Of a stretch of DNA of 30,230 nucleotides, positions 15,650 to 24,082 are shown piece after piece (the stretch's first letter is position 1; every line of letters starts with the position of its first letter). Source of the stretch: CAZCQP01 sp964500895 (GTDB lineage: Bacteria > Bacillota > Clostridia > Lachnospirales > JAISER01); assembly GCA_964500895.1 (NCBI GenBank), contig CAZCQP010000034.1:1-30230 (forward strand), written 5' to 3'. Under the pieces are notes generated by a model that was not told where the DNA came from, made no database searches, and saw only the letters and a list, made by a program, of their open reading frames with translations. Both the position numbers and the translations under genes were made by a program.

Positions 15650-16420
15650 ATGAAAATTGCTGTTTCCGGCAAGGGCGGCGTGGGTAAATCCACAGTTTCT
15701 GCCGCACTAGCTCTCACCCTGGCCAAACGTGGCGGCCGGGTTCTGGCGCTGGACGCCGACCCCGATGCCAACTTGGCCCAAGCCATCGGCATACCCCAGA
15801 AAGACCAGCAAGCCATTGTGCCCATTGCACAGCAAATTGCCCTGATTGAAGAGCGTACCGGCGCAAAGATTGAAACCTACGGCAAGGTGTTTAAGTTGAA
15901 CCCGGATGTTTCCGACGTGGCAGACAAATACGCCACGGTTCACAACGGGGTGGCTCTGTTAATCCTTGGGGCCATTAAAAACGGCGGCAGCGGTTGCGCT
16001 TGCCCGGAAAGCACCTTCATCCGCACGCTGGTGAACGACCTGGTGTTGTTTAAAAACGACACCCTCATCATGGACATGGAAGCAGGCATTGAGCATTTAG
16101 GCCGTGCAACGGCCAGCGGGGTAGACCTGATGCTCATTGTGGTGGAGCCGGGACAGCGTTCCATTGACTGTGCCCATACCGTCATCCGCATGTCGAAAGA
16201 CATCGGCGTGAAAAACATTGCCATTGTGGCCAACAAAGTGAACGGCCCTGCAGACGAAGCTTTCATTAAGGAAGCCCTGCCCGGCCAAGACATTTTGGGC
16301 TTTATCCCTTATTCAGACGTCATTCGCAAGGCAGACCGGGACGGCGTCAGCGTTTTAGACGTAGCAGAGGAAAGCCTTTTAGACACTGTTTCAAAAATTA
16401 TTGCCAGAATTGAGGGGTAG
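15650..16420 (+). CDS. cooC: CooC-type ATPase for CODH/ACS nickel maturation, copy 1
   Basis: 256-residue MinD/SIMIBI-class ATPase. The deviant Walker A KGGVGKST spans 8-15, and DADPDANLAQAIG follows. The C-x-C motif C116-A-C118 (GSGCACPE) is the dimer-interface nickel site of CooC proteins. CooC uses ATP to help insert Ni into the CODH C-cluster (or ACS A-cluster). GGAG at 15638-15641 gives good spacing to ATG 15650; the in-frame GTG at 15641 overlaps that site and is unlikely. Two bases separate its stop from the second cooC, so they are co-transcribed and lead into acsA. Confidence 0.88.
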   Translation: MKIAVSGKGGVGKSTVSAALALTLAKRGGRVLALDADPDANLAQAIGIPQKDQQAIVPIAQQIALIEERTGAKIETYGKVFKLNPDVSDVADKYATVHNGVALLILGAIKNGGSGCACPESTFIRTLVNDLVLFKNDTLIMDMEAGIEHLGRATASGVDLMLIVVEPGQRSIDCAHTVIRMSKDIGVKNIAIVANKVNGPADEAFIKEALPGQDILGFIPYSDVIRKADRDGVSVLDVAEESLLDTVSKIIARIEG

Positions 16421-16422
16421 CC

Positions 16423-17184
16423 ATGAAAAATTATCTCATTGCCATCACAGGCAAAGGCGGCGTGGGTAAAACCACCATTTCAAGCTTAATCCTTAAACAA
16501 CTGGTGGCCAACGCCATGACACCGGTCTTGGCCATAGACGCAGACCCCAACAGCTGCCTGGACGCCTCTGTGGGCGTGAAGGCAGAAAAAACCGTGGGCA
16601 GCGCACGGGAAGAAATGCGCCAGGAAGCCCAAAAAGGCTTGGGCGCTGGGATGTCTAAGCAAGAAATGCTGCAAATGAAAATTGCCGAAAGTTTGGTGGA
16701 AGCCAAAGGCTTCGACTTAATTGCCATGGGCCGCCCAGAAGGGGCCGGGTGCTACTGCTACGCCAACAACGTGTTAAAATCCGTTATTGCAGAAATTTCC
16801 CAGCAGTACGCCTATGTGGTTCTGGACAACGAGGCCGGGCTTGAAAACTTGTCCCGCCGCATTGTGCTGAACGTGGATTTGCTTGTGCTGGTGTCCGACC
16901 CGTCCAACAACGGGCTGAACACTTTAAAACGGCTGTATACACTGGCCAATGAAATGGAAATTAAGTACGAAAAGCTGTTGGTTGTGGTGAACCGTATGCG
17001 CAACGCCTCTATGGACGAACGCATCGCATCTGTTCAAGAGGAAACCAAGGCAGACTACGTGCTGCTGCTTCCTCAAGACGACGAAGTGGCCACTTTCGCT
17101 GAACAAAACAAGAGCTTTTTAGATTTACCCGACGACAACGTGGTATTGCAGAAGATAAACGAGTTTGTAAAAAAATTAAACTAA
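16423..17184 (+). CDS. cooC: CooC-type ATPase, copy 2
   Basis: 253-residue paralogue of the preceding protein with Walker A KGGVGKTT (11-18), DADPNSCLDASVG, and its own C-x-C nickel motif C110-Y-C112 (GAGCYCYAN). Acetogens often carry two CooC/AcsF-type ATPases, one for CODH and one for ACS activation. The different residues around the two C-x-C sites are consistent with such a division, but I cannot assign which serves which enzyme. It overlaps no gene and ends 18 bases before acsA. AGGGG lies just before the ATG. Confidence 0.87.
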   Translation: MKNYLIAITGKGGVGKTTISSLILKQLVANAMTPVLAIDADPNSCLDASVGVKAEKTVGSAREEMRQEAQKGLGAGMSKQEMLQMKIAESLVEAKGFDLIAMGRPEGAGCYCYANNVLKSVIAEISQQYAYVVLDNEAGLENLSRRIVLNVDLLVLVSDPSNNGLNTLKRLYTLANEMEIKYEKLLVVVNRMRNASMDERIASVQEETKADYVLLLPQDDEVATFAEQNKSFLDLPDDNVVLQKINEFVKKLN

Positions 17185-17202
17185 ATCAGGTAGGTGAAAT
17201 GA

Positions 17203-19152
17203 ATGTCTATGGATTTGGAACGCTTTTCGGCATTGGTGACCGACGAACCTACAATGTGTATGCTTGCGAAAGCAGAAGAGGATTGCGTTGACACTTGTTA
17301 CAACCGGAGAGACACTCAAAAGAATCAATGCGGCTTTGGCAAAAGCGGCGTTTGCTGCAAAAACTGCCATATGGGCCCCTGCCGTATTACCCCCAAAGCC
17401 CCCAAGGGCATTTGCGGCGCAGACGTAGACACCATCGCAGCCAGAAACTTTGTGCGGACAGTGGCCGCCGGTTCTTCCGCCCACTCCGACCATGGCCGCC
17501 ACTTGGTGTTGAAGCTCCGTGAAGTTGCTTTAGGCAAAGGCGGCGACTTTGAAATTAAAGACGAAAAAGCTTTAAGATACACCGCAAAACTGTACGGCAT
17601 TGAAGTTGACGGCCGTGATAAAAACGATGTGGCTTTAGAGCTGGCAGACCTGTTCCTTAGCGAATTTACAAGCCAAGAAGAAGTGGTGAAAGGCTTGCAA
17701 CTGGCTCCTAAAAAACGCCAAGCCATTTGGGAAAACCTGGGCGTGCAGCCTGTGGGCATCGACCGTATGATCGTGGAATCCTTACATAGAACGGGCATGG
17801 GCGTTGACCATGACTACAAACATCTGTTGATGCACGCTTTCACCAACTCCTTGGCCAACGGCTGGGCTGGTTCCAGAATTGCCACCATGGCTTCCGATAT
17901 TCTGTTCGGCACACCAAAGCCATTAAAGTCCGAAGTAAACATCGGCGTTTTGAATAAAGACACCGTCAACATCATTGTACACGGCCATGAACCACAATTG
18001 TCCGAAATGCTTACCGTTGCTGTGGCAGACCCTGAAATCATTGCCCTGGCCAAAGAAGCAGGGGCAACCGGCATTACACTGGGCGGCATCTGCTGTACAG
18101 CCAACGAAGTGCTTATGCGTCATAAAGTGCCTGTGGTTGGTAACTTCTTGCAACAAGAACTTGCCATCGTTTCCGGTGCTGTTGAAGCCATGGTTGTGGA
18201 CGTACAATGCTTGATGGCCAGCTTACCAAAAGTGGCCGAAAACTACCACACCGAAATCATCACCACTTCCGAAATTGCTAAAACCATTGGCGCAACCCAC
18301 ATTGAAGTAGACCACCATGCACCCCTGGAATGTGCAAAAACCATCGTGAAGCGGGCCATTGAAAACTTCAAAAACAGAGACCCTAAGAAAGTGAACATCC
18401 CCTCCGGCAAAGAGCCTCTCATTGCAGGCTTTAGCGTGGATGCCATCAAATATATGCTGGGCGGTACATACAGAGCTTCCTTCCGTCCGTTAAACGACGC
18501 CATCATCGCCGGCCGTATTTACGGTGTGGTTGGTATCGTTGGCTGCAACGACCCACGGAAAAGAACAGACGAATACAACAACATCATGGTTGCCGAGCTG
18601 ATTAAACGCAACGTACTGGTGTTGCACACCGGTTGTGCCGCTATCTCCTCTGCAAAAGCAGGTATGCTTAAACCAGAAGTGGCCATGGAACACGCCGGCC
18701 AAGGCTTACGTGAAGTTTGTGAAGCCGTTGGTATTCCTCCTGTACTGCATATGGGTAGCTGCGTAGACAACACCAGAATTTTGGAAGCCGCTACCGAAAT
18801 CGTTAAAGAAGGCGGCTTGGGCGACGACCTGGGCGGCTTGCCAGCCGTTGGTGTGGCCCCTGAATGGATGCACGAAAAAGCTGTTTCCATCGGCTGCTAC
18901 TTCGTGGCTTCCGGCGTAGACGTTATTCTGGGCGACGGTTTCGATACCTCTGGCTCTGAAAACGTACAAAAGTTCCTCTATAATGAAACCAAAGACGTTT
19001 TCGGCGGTTCCTTCCACCTGTGCCCAGACCCAATGGAAGGCGTAGAACGCATCATGGAAATCCTGACGGAAGCCCGTGAAAAACTGGGTATCAACAAGAA
19101 AGCCGAAAGAAAGCTTTTCGATATGAAAGACAGGAGGGATATGGGTGTCTAA
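17203..19152 (+). CDS. acsA: Ni-Fe-S carbon monoxide dehydrogenase, CODH catalytic subunit
   Basis: 649 residues, typical CooS/AcsA length. N-terminal cluster cysteines are visible: C43 and C51 at the D-cluster positions, and C52, C55, C60, C71 for the B-cluster (CGFGKSGVCCKNCHMGPCRI). C-cluster ligand regions are present: VHGHEPQL (His), GGICCTANE, VDVQCLM, GCNDP, HTGCAAIS and MGSCVDNTR. The enzyme interconverts CO2 and CO, passing CO to acetyl-CoA synthase. It is the homodimer core of the cytoplasmic CODH/ACS complex. Arginine codons are mostly AGA/CGT, suggesting high expression. The stop overlaps the acsB-acsD GTG start by 8 bases, giving tight stoichiometric coupling. Confidence 0.96.
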   Translation: MSMDLERFSALVTDEPTMCMLAKAEEDCVDTCYNRRDTQKNQCGFGKSGVCCKNCHMGPCRITPKAPKGICGADVDTIAARNFVRTVAAGSSAHSDHGRHLVLKLREVALGKGGDFEIKDEKALRYTAKLYGIEVDGRDKNDVALELADLFLSEFTSQEEVVKGLQLAPKKRQAIWENLGVQPVGIDRMIVESLHRTGMGVDHDYKHLLMHAFTNSLANGWAGSRIATMASDILFGTPKPLKSEVNIGVLNKDTVNIIVHGHEPQLSEMLTVAVADPEIIALAKEAGATGITLGGICCTANEVLMRHKVPVVGNFLQQELAIVSGAVEAMVVDVQCLMASLPKVAENYHTEIITTSEIAKTIGATHIEVDHHAPLECAKTIVKRAIENFKNRDPKKVNIPSGKEPLIAGFSVDAIKYMLGGTYRASFRPLNDAIIAGRIYGVVGIVGCNDPRKRTDEYNNIMVAELIKRNVLVLHTGCAAISSAKAGMLKPEVAMEHAGQGLREVCEAVGIPPVLHMGSCVDNTRILEAATEIVKEGGLGDDLGGLPAVGVAPEWMHEKAVSIGCYFVASGVDVILGDGFDTSGSENVQKFLYNETKDVFGGSFHLCPDPMEGVERIMEILTEAREKLGINKKAERKLFDMKDRRDMGV

Positions 19153-22100
19153 GTTAATTTGTTCAAGTGCCATTGACGGCGCATGGGAATTTGTGAAACA
19201 AGCCGAAGACTTTGTGGAACGGGCGATTAAAGAAAAAGGCGAGGATTGCCCTGTGGCATTCCCAAGCACCTTCTACTACCTGCCCGTCATCTATTCCTTC
19301 ACCGGCAAGAAAATGGAAAAATTGTCGGATTTAAAAGAAATTTTGGTAGATGCCAAAAACCTTCTGCCACAAAGACCGGCTGATGCTATGTGGCTTCCGT
19401 ACCTGGGCGAAACATTGGATGCCGGTGTGGCTGCTCTGTTCGCTTGTGAAGTCATTGAAGCCTGCAAATACTTAATTGGGCCAAACCCCATCGACGGCAT
19501 TTGGCTGGGTGCTGCCAACGACGTTATCATGCGTGAACGTGGCATCGAGTTCGTAGACGGTTCCGCTCCTGGTTTCGCCGCCATCACCGGCGCTGCACCA
19601 GACAGCAAAACCGCTGTGAAAATTGCCAAAGAACTGCAACAAAAGAACCTGTATGTGTTCATGGGCGGTTCCACAAACGGCGTGCAATTTGCAGACCAGC
19701 TGGCCGAAGAAGGCGTGCAATTAGGTTGGGAAACCCGTCTGGTGCCTTTCGGCAAAGACGTTTCTTCTTTAATCTACGCTTTAGGCTTTGCAAACCGTGC
19801 GGCTCTGTCCTTCGGTGGTGTTAAACCTGGCGATCATGCTGCCAACTTGGCTTACAACAAAACCAGAATCTTTGCTTTCGTTATCGCTTTAGGGGAAGTT
19901 ACCCCGGATAAATACGCTGCTGCTGCGGGTGCCATCAACTACGGCTTCCCAGTCATTGCAGACACAGACATTCCTGAAATTCTGCCTACCGGCGTTTGTA
20001 CGTATGAACACGTGGTTGCTAACGTGCCTTACGACCAAATCGTTGAAAAAGCGCTGGAAGTGCGTGGCTGCAAAATTAAAGTGGTTGACGTGCCCATTCC
20101 TGTGGCATACGGCGCTGCTTTTGAAGGCGAAAGAATTAGAAGAGAAAACACCCACGTGGAATTCGGCGGCAACATTACCTCTTGCTTCGAGTATGTAACC
20201 ACTGTGGAAAACGACCAAATCAACGATGGAGAAATCGTTGTGATTGGTAAAGACATTGACGAAGTGGAACCCGGTTCCGCTCTGCCATTGGCTATCTGGG
20301 TTGAAGTTTCCGGCCGCAAAATGCAGTCCGACTTCGAGCCCATCCTTGAACGTCAAATTCACCATATGGTCAACGGCGCTGAAGGTATTTGGCACATGGG
20401 CCAACGTGACATCGTGTGGACCCGTGTTTCCAAAGACGCTTTTGCCAAAGGTGTGCGGTTGAAAGACTACGGCGAAATCATTCACGCCAAGTTCCTGGCC
20501 GACTACCCAGCCATTGTAGATAAAGTGAAAGTAACCCTGGTTACAGACGCTGAAGAAGTGGAAGCACGCCAAGCCATTGCTAGAAAAGTATATGGCGAAC
20601 GGAACCGCCGGTTGGAATCCATGACCGACGAATCTGTAGACACTTTCTATTCCTGCTTGCTGTGCCAATCCTTCGCCCCCAACCACGTGTGCGTTATCAC
20701 CCCAGAACGTCTGGGTCTGTGCGGCGCTTACAACTGGCTGGACGGCAAGGCTGCATACGAAATTGACGAATTAGGCCCCAACCAACCGCTGAAAAAAGGC
20801 GAATGCCTTGACCCTGTGAAAGGTATTTGGGCTGGCATTAACGATTACGTGTACACCAACAGCCACAAAACCATTAAAGCATTCAGCGCCTACTCCATCA
20901 TGGATAAACCCATGACCAGCTGCGGTTGCTTCGAGTCTATCGTGGCTTACGTGCCAGAATGTAACGGCGTAATGGTTGTTAACCGTGAATACTTAAACGA
21001 CACCCCTTGCGGCATGACCTTCTCTACCCTGGCTGGTAGCGTGGGCGGTGGCCAGCAAACCCCGGGCTTCATCGGCGTGGGCAAGGTGTTCTTAACCTCT
21101 AAAAAGTTCCTCTTCGCAGAGGGCGGCTACAAACGCTTAATCTGGATGCCTAAAGAATTGAAGGAATCCTTAAAAGAAGATTTGACCAAACGTTTTGAAG
21201 AACAAGGCATTGCGGAATGGCTGGATAAACTGCCAGACGAAACCGTCGCCACCACTGCTGACGAAGTGCGTGCATACTTAGAAAAAATTGGTCACCCTGT
21301 GCTTGACATGGAAGACATGGCTGTTTACGCCGGTTCCGACGATGCTGAAGACGCAGACGATGATGACGATGATGCAGTTGAAGTTGCTGCTCCAGTAGAA
21401 GCTGCTCCTGCCGCTACCGGTGAACAAGTGTCTGTTGCTAGCCTTGAAGCCATTAAAGCACAAATTGCAGACGAAGTACGTGCTTCCGTTACCAAGGAAA
21501 TGGTGGAAAGCATGATCGACATGCTGAGCCAAAAATTCTTGGGCACTGCACCTAAAGCTGCTGCTGCACCTGTTGCCGCTGCTGCCGAAGCACCTGCTGC
21601 ACCAAGCGTGACCACTGCTTCCAAAGTGTCCGCCATTAAATCCTTCAAAGTGCCTAAAGAAAAAGCCGAAAACAGCGTGTGGACGGTGAAATTGGGCAAC
21701 ACCAAGGCAGAAGGCGGCACAAGAACCGTGACCTACAACGTAGGCGGCGAAACCTGTATGCCATTCCACCTGTGGGAAGGCCAAATGCCAAACAGACCGT
21801 TAGTGGCCATGGAAGTTTTCGACTCTGTGAGCGAAAAATATCCAGACACCCTGCGTGATATTTATAAAGACCTGCTGAACGACCCTGCCAAAATGGCTAA
21901 AGTGTGCGTGGACGAATACGGTGCAGACTTAATCAGCATCCGCTTAGACGGCACCCACCCTGAAAGAGGCGACCGTTCCGCACAACAATCTGTTGAACTG
22001 GTGAAGAGCGTGCTGGAATCTGTGGGCGTGCCCATCATTGTTACCGGCCACAACCACTTCGACAAAAACAACGATGTGATGAAAGCCATTGCTTCTGCCT

Positions 22101-22612
22101 GCGAAGGCGAAAACCTGCTCTTTAACTGGGTGGAACAAGACAACTACAGAACCATTGCCGGCGCCGCTGTGGCATACGGCCACACCATTGTGGCTCAATC
22201 CCCCATTGACGTGAACATCGGTAAGCAGCTTAACATTTTGCTCAACAACATGGACTTGAAGCTTGAAAAGATCATTATGGACCCTATGACCAGCTCTATT
22301 GGTTACGGTATTGAATACACCTACTCCATTATGGAACGTATTCGCCAAACCGGTCTGAACGGCGACAAGATGTTGTGCGCACCCATCATTGCTACCCCAG
22401 GCTATGAATGCGCCAAAGCAAAAGAATACAAAGCGCCCGGCTCCGCATTCCCACTTTGGGGCGAAGTTGACAAACGGGCCGCCCTTTGGGAGCTTTCCAC
22501 CGCTACCACCCTGCTCCATGCCGGTGCAGACATCTTAGTGATGTACCATCCGGAAGCGGTTAAAGCCATCAAATTGGCCATTAGCGAATTACTGGATGGA
22601 AGAAAAATCTAA
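19145..22612 (+). CDS. acsB-acsD: Fused acetyl-CoA synthase / corrinoid iron-sulfur protein small subunit (AcsB-AcsD)
   Basis: 1155 residues in one open frame. Residues 1 to about 728 are acetyl-CoA synthase. All six A-cluster cysteines are seen: C504, C507, C516, C526 (CLLCQSFAPNHVC...GLCGAYN) and C593, C595 (TSCGCFE). AcsB alone is about 730 residues. An acidic run (about 731-746, seven consecutive Asp within it), a predicted helical piece (about 760-798) and two Ala/Pro-rich stretches form a linker. From about 828 to 1155 the protein matches AcsD/CdhD, the TIM-barrel small subunit of the corrinoid protein (ICIRLDGT-like ISIRLDGTHPERGD, PMTSSIGYGIEYTYS, ILVMYHPEAV). GTG start; AGGAGG at 19132-19137. 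AcsB and AcsD are normally separate genes. Confidence 0.95.
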   Translation: MSKLICSSAIDGAWEFVKQAEDFVERAIKEKGEDCPVAFPSTFYYLPVIYSFTGKKMEKLSDLKEILVDAKNLLPQRPADAMWLPYLGETLDAGVAALFACEVIEACKYLIGPNPIDGIWLGAANDVIMRERGIEFVDGSAPGFAAITGAAPDSKTAVKIAKELQQKNLYVFMGGSTNGVQFADQLAEEGVQLGWETRLVPFGKDVSSLIYALGFANRAALSFGGVKPGDHAANLAYNKTRIFAFVIALGEVTPDKYAAAAGAINYGFPVIADTDIPEILPTGVCTYEHVVANVPYDQIVEKALEVRGCKIKVVDVPIPVAYGAAFEGERIRRENTHVEFGGNITSCFEYVTTVENDQINDGEIVVIGKDIDEVEPGSALPLAIWVEVSGRKMQSDFEPILERQIHHMVNGAEGIWHMGQRDIVWTRVSKDAFAKGVRLKDYGEIIHAKFLADYPAIVDKVKVTLVTDAEEVEARQAIARKVYGERNRRLESMTDESVDTFYSCLLCQSFAPNHVCVITPERLGLCGAYNWLDGKAAYEIDELGPNQPLKKGECLDPVKGIWAGINDYVYTNSHKTIKAFSAYSIMDKPMTSCGCFESIVAYVPECNGVMVVNREYLNDTPCGMTFSTLAGSVGGGQQTPGFIGVGKVFLTSKKFLFAEGGYKRLIWMPKELKESLKEDLTKRFEEQGIAEWLDKLPDETVATTADEVRAYLEKIGHPVLDMEDMAVYAGSDDAEDADDDDDDAVEVAAPVEAAPAATGEQVSVASLEAIKAQIADEVRASVTKEMVESMIDMLSQKFLGTAPKAAAAPVAAAAEAPAAPSVTTASKVSAIKSFKVPKEKAENSVWTVKLGNTKAEGGTRTVTYNVGGETCMPFHLWEGQMPNRPLVAMEVFDSVSEKYPDTLRDIYKDLLNDPAKMAKVCVDEYGADLISIRLDGTHPERGDRSAQQSVELVKSVLESVGVPIIVTGHNHFDKNNDVMKAIASACEGENLLFNWVEQDNYRTIAGAAVAYGHTIVAQSPIDVNIGKQLNILLNNMDLKLEKIIMDPMTSSIGYGIEYTYSIMERIRQTGLNGDKMLCAPIIATPGYECAKAKEYKAPGSAFPLWGEVDKRAALWELSTATTLLHAGADILVMYHPEAVKAIKLAISELLDGRKI

Positions 22613-22630
22613 TTTTGGGAGGAATGTCAA

Positions 22631-23965
22631 GTGGCATTAAGCGGGTTACAAATTCAAAAGCTTCTTCCAAAAACCAACTGTAAAGAGTGCGGCTCCAATA
22701 CCTGTCTGGCTTTCGCCATGAAGCTGGCAGCCAAAAAAGCAGAGCTTACGGAATGTCCATACGTTTCCGAAGAAGCCATTCAAATTTTGGGTGCAGACAG
22801 CGAGCCTCCTGTAAAAACATTGGTGCTTGGGTCTGAAATAAGCAAGAAAATCGGCGGCGAAACTGTGCTGTATCGCCATGAAAAAACCTTTGTAAACGAA
22901 ACCTTCATCGCCATTAACGTCAATGACGACGATGCCAACGCCAAGGAAACCCTTGAAAACATTAAGGGCTACAACTTGGAACGTGTAGGCGAAGTGCTCA
23001 CCGTTAACGCCGTTGCCGTAACACAAAAGGGTAGCAAAGACCAATTTGTGGCTGCCGTGAAACAAGCTTACGACGTAACCAAACTGCCCATCATCTTCCG
23101 CACCTGTGACGCTGCCGCTTTAGAAGAGGCCGCCAAGGCTGTGAAAGGCACCCATAGCGTGATTGCTTGCGTCACCGCCGAAAACGTGGACGAAAAGCGC
23201 CGCATTGCCGAAGAAAATGAGCACATTCTGGCCATCACCGGTGATTCCTTAGACGACATCACCGCTGTGACCACCAAGCTGAAAGACGACGGTTTCTCTC
23301 AAATTTTAATGCAGTTGAACACCGAAACCTTGTCCGATGCCATCCAATTAAACACCATTGCACGCCGGGCTGCTATTAAAAACAACGTGAAGAGCGTGGG
23401 TTATGCCACCTTAAAATTCATCGACACCGGCTGCGAATTGCAAGACACCATGGTTGCCGTAACTGAAATTAACAAATACGGCGGCGTGCTGGTTCTGCCT
23501 TCCTTCATTAAAGAACAACTGGTTTCCTTAATGACCTTGCGGCAAAACATCTTTACAGACCCGCAAAAACCCATTCAGGTTGAGCCAAAGATTTATGAAG
23601 TGGGCGAACCCGACAGAAATTCACCGGTGTTCGTTACCACCAACTTCTCCCTCACCTACTTCATCGTATCTGGTGAGATTGAAAACAGCGGCATCAGCGC
23701 CTGGTTGGTTATCCCCGAATGCGAAGGCTTTAGCGTGTTGACCGCCTGGTCTGCCGGTAAGTTCTCTGGCGCACACATTGGCAAGGCTGTGAAAGAATTT
23801 GGCTTGGAAGAAAAAATTGATTCCAGACAAATCATCATCCCCGGTTATGTGTCCCAGATTAGCGGTGAGCTGGAAGAAGCCCTGCCTGGTTGGAAAATCA
23901 TGGTAGGCCCTCAAGAAGCTTCAGACCTGGAAGGGTATATTAAAGCTGTGTTAAACAAACAATAA
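22631..23965 (+). CDS. acsC: Corrinoid iron-sulfur protein large subunit
   Basis: 444 residues, the usual AcsC length. The N-terminal 4Fe-4S domain has C17, C20, C25 and C42 (C-x2-C-x4-C-x16-C). A TIM barrel follows, then a C-terminal B12-binding domain (about 320-444, VFVTTNFSLTYFIVSGEIE...WLVIPECEGFSVLTAWSAGKFS). It carries the methyl group on Co(III) and donates it to the ACS A-cluster. Its small-subunit partner is the C-terminal domain of the preceding fusion protein, so docking to AcsD would tether AcsC to acetyl-CoA synthase. GTG start with GGGAGG 8 bases upstream. Confidence 0.94.
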   Translation: MALSGLQIQKLLPKTNCKECGSNTCLAFAMKLAAKKAELTECPYVSEEAIQILGADSEPPVKTLVLGSEISKKIGGETVLYRHEKTFVNETFIAINVNDDDANAKETLENIKGYNLERVGEVLTVNAVAVTQKGSKDQFVAAVKQAYDVTKLPIIFRTCDAAALEEAAKAVKGTHSVIACVTAENVDEKRRIAEENEHILAITGDSLDDITAVTTKLKDDGFSQILMQLNTETLSDAIQLNTIARRAAIKNNVKSVGYATLKFIDTGCELQDTMVAVTEINKYGGVLVLPSFIKEQLVSLMTLRQNIFTDPQKPIQVEPKIYEVGEPDRNSPVFVTTNFSLTYFIVSGEIENSGISAWLVIPECEGFSVLTAWSAGKFSGAHIGKAVKEFGLEEKIDSRQIIIPGYVSQISGELEEALPGWKIMVGPQEASDLEGYIKAVLNKQ

Positions 23966-23980
23966 TTGTATTTACAACAG

Positions 23981-24057
23981 GATAACTTTCAGTTATCATT
24001 AGCCTAGGGTGTGTCTTGATTATCGCAGATTTTCAAACATGCCCTAGGCATGTTTTT
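23981..24057 (+). promoter_or_regulatory. Attenuator-like leader upstream of acsV and the metal importer
   Basis: Three pairings are possible. P1: GATAACT/AGTTATC with loop TTC (23981-23987/23991-23997). Anti-terminator-like: a 13-bp stem pairing 24002-24014 (GCCTAGGGTGTGT) with 24037-24049 (ACATGCCCTAGGC), allowing two G-T pairs. Terminator-like: AAACATGCC/GGCATGTTT with loop CTA (24035-24043/24047-24055) followed by TT and a T-rich run. The last two share 24037-24049 and cannot coexist. The layout suggests transcription attenuation between acsC and acsV. I do not recognise a known riboswitch class in it. Confidence 0.55.
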
Positions 24058-24082
24058 ACATTTTGTACGAAAGGAAATGCAT

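Noticed and set aside
19889..20686. 265-codon antisense frame within acsB-acsD
   Set aside because: It mirrors codon bias of the real gene, is rich in His, Phe, Asn and Val as expected from reverse reading, and has no family resemblance or start signal.
24050..24082. Upstream ATG start for acsV
   Set aside because: The codon is inside the terminator-like hairpin arm, whereas ATG 24083 has AAAGGA at good spacing and begins the ferredoxin-like domain.
23966..24082. Cobalamin or NiCo riboswitch before acsV
   Set aside because: The leader is short and I could not find conserved core motifs of either class; only the alternative hairpins can be supported.
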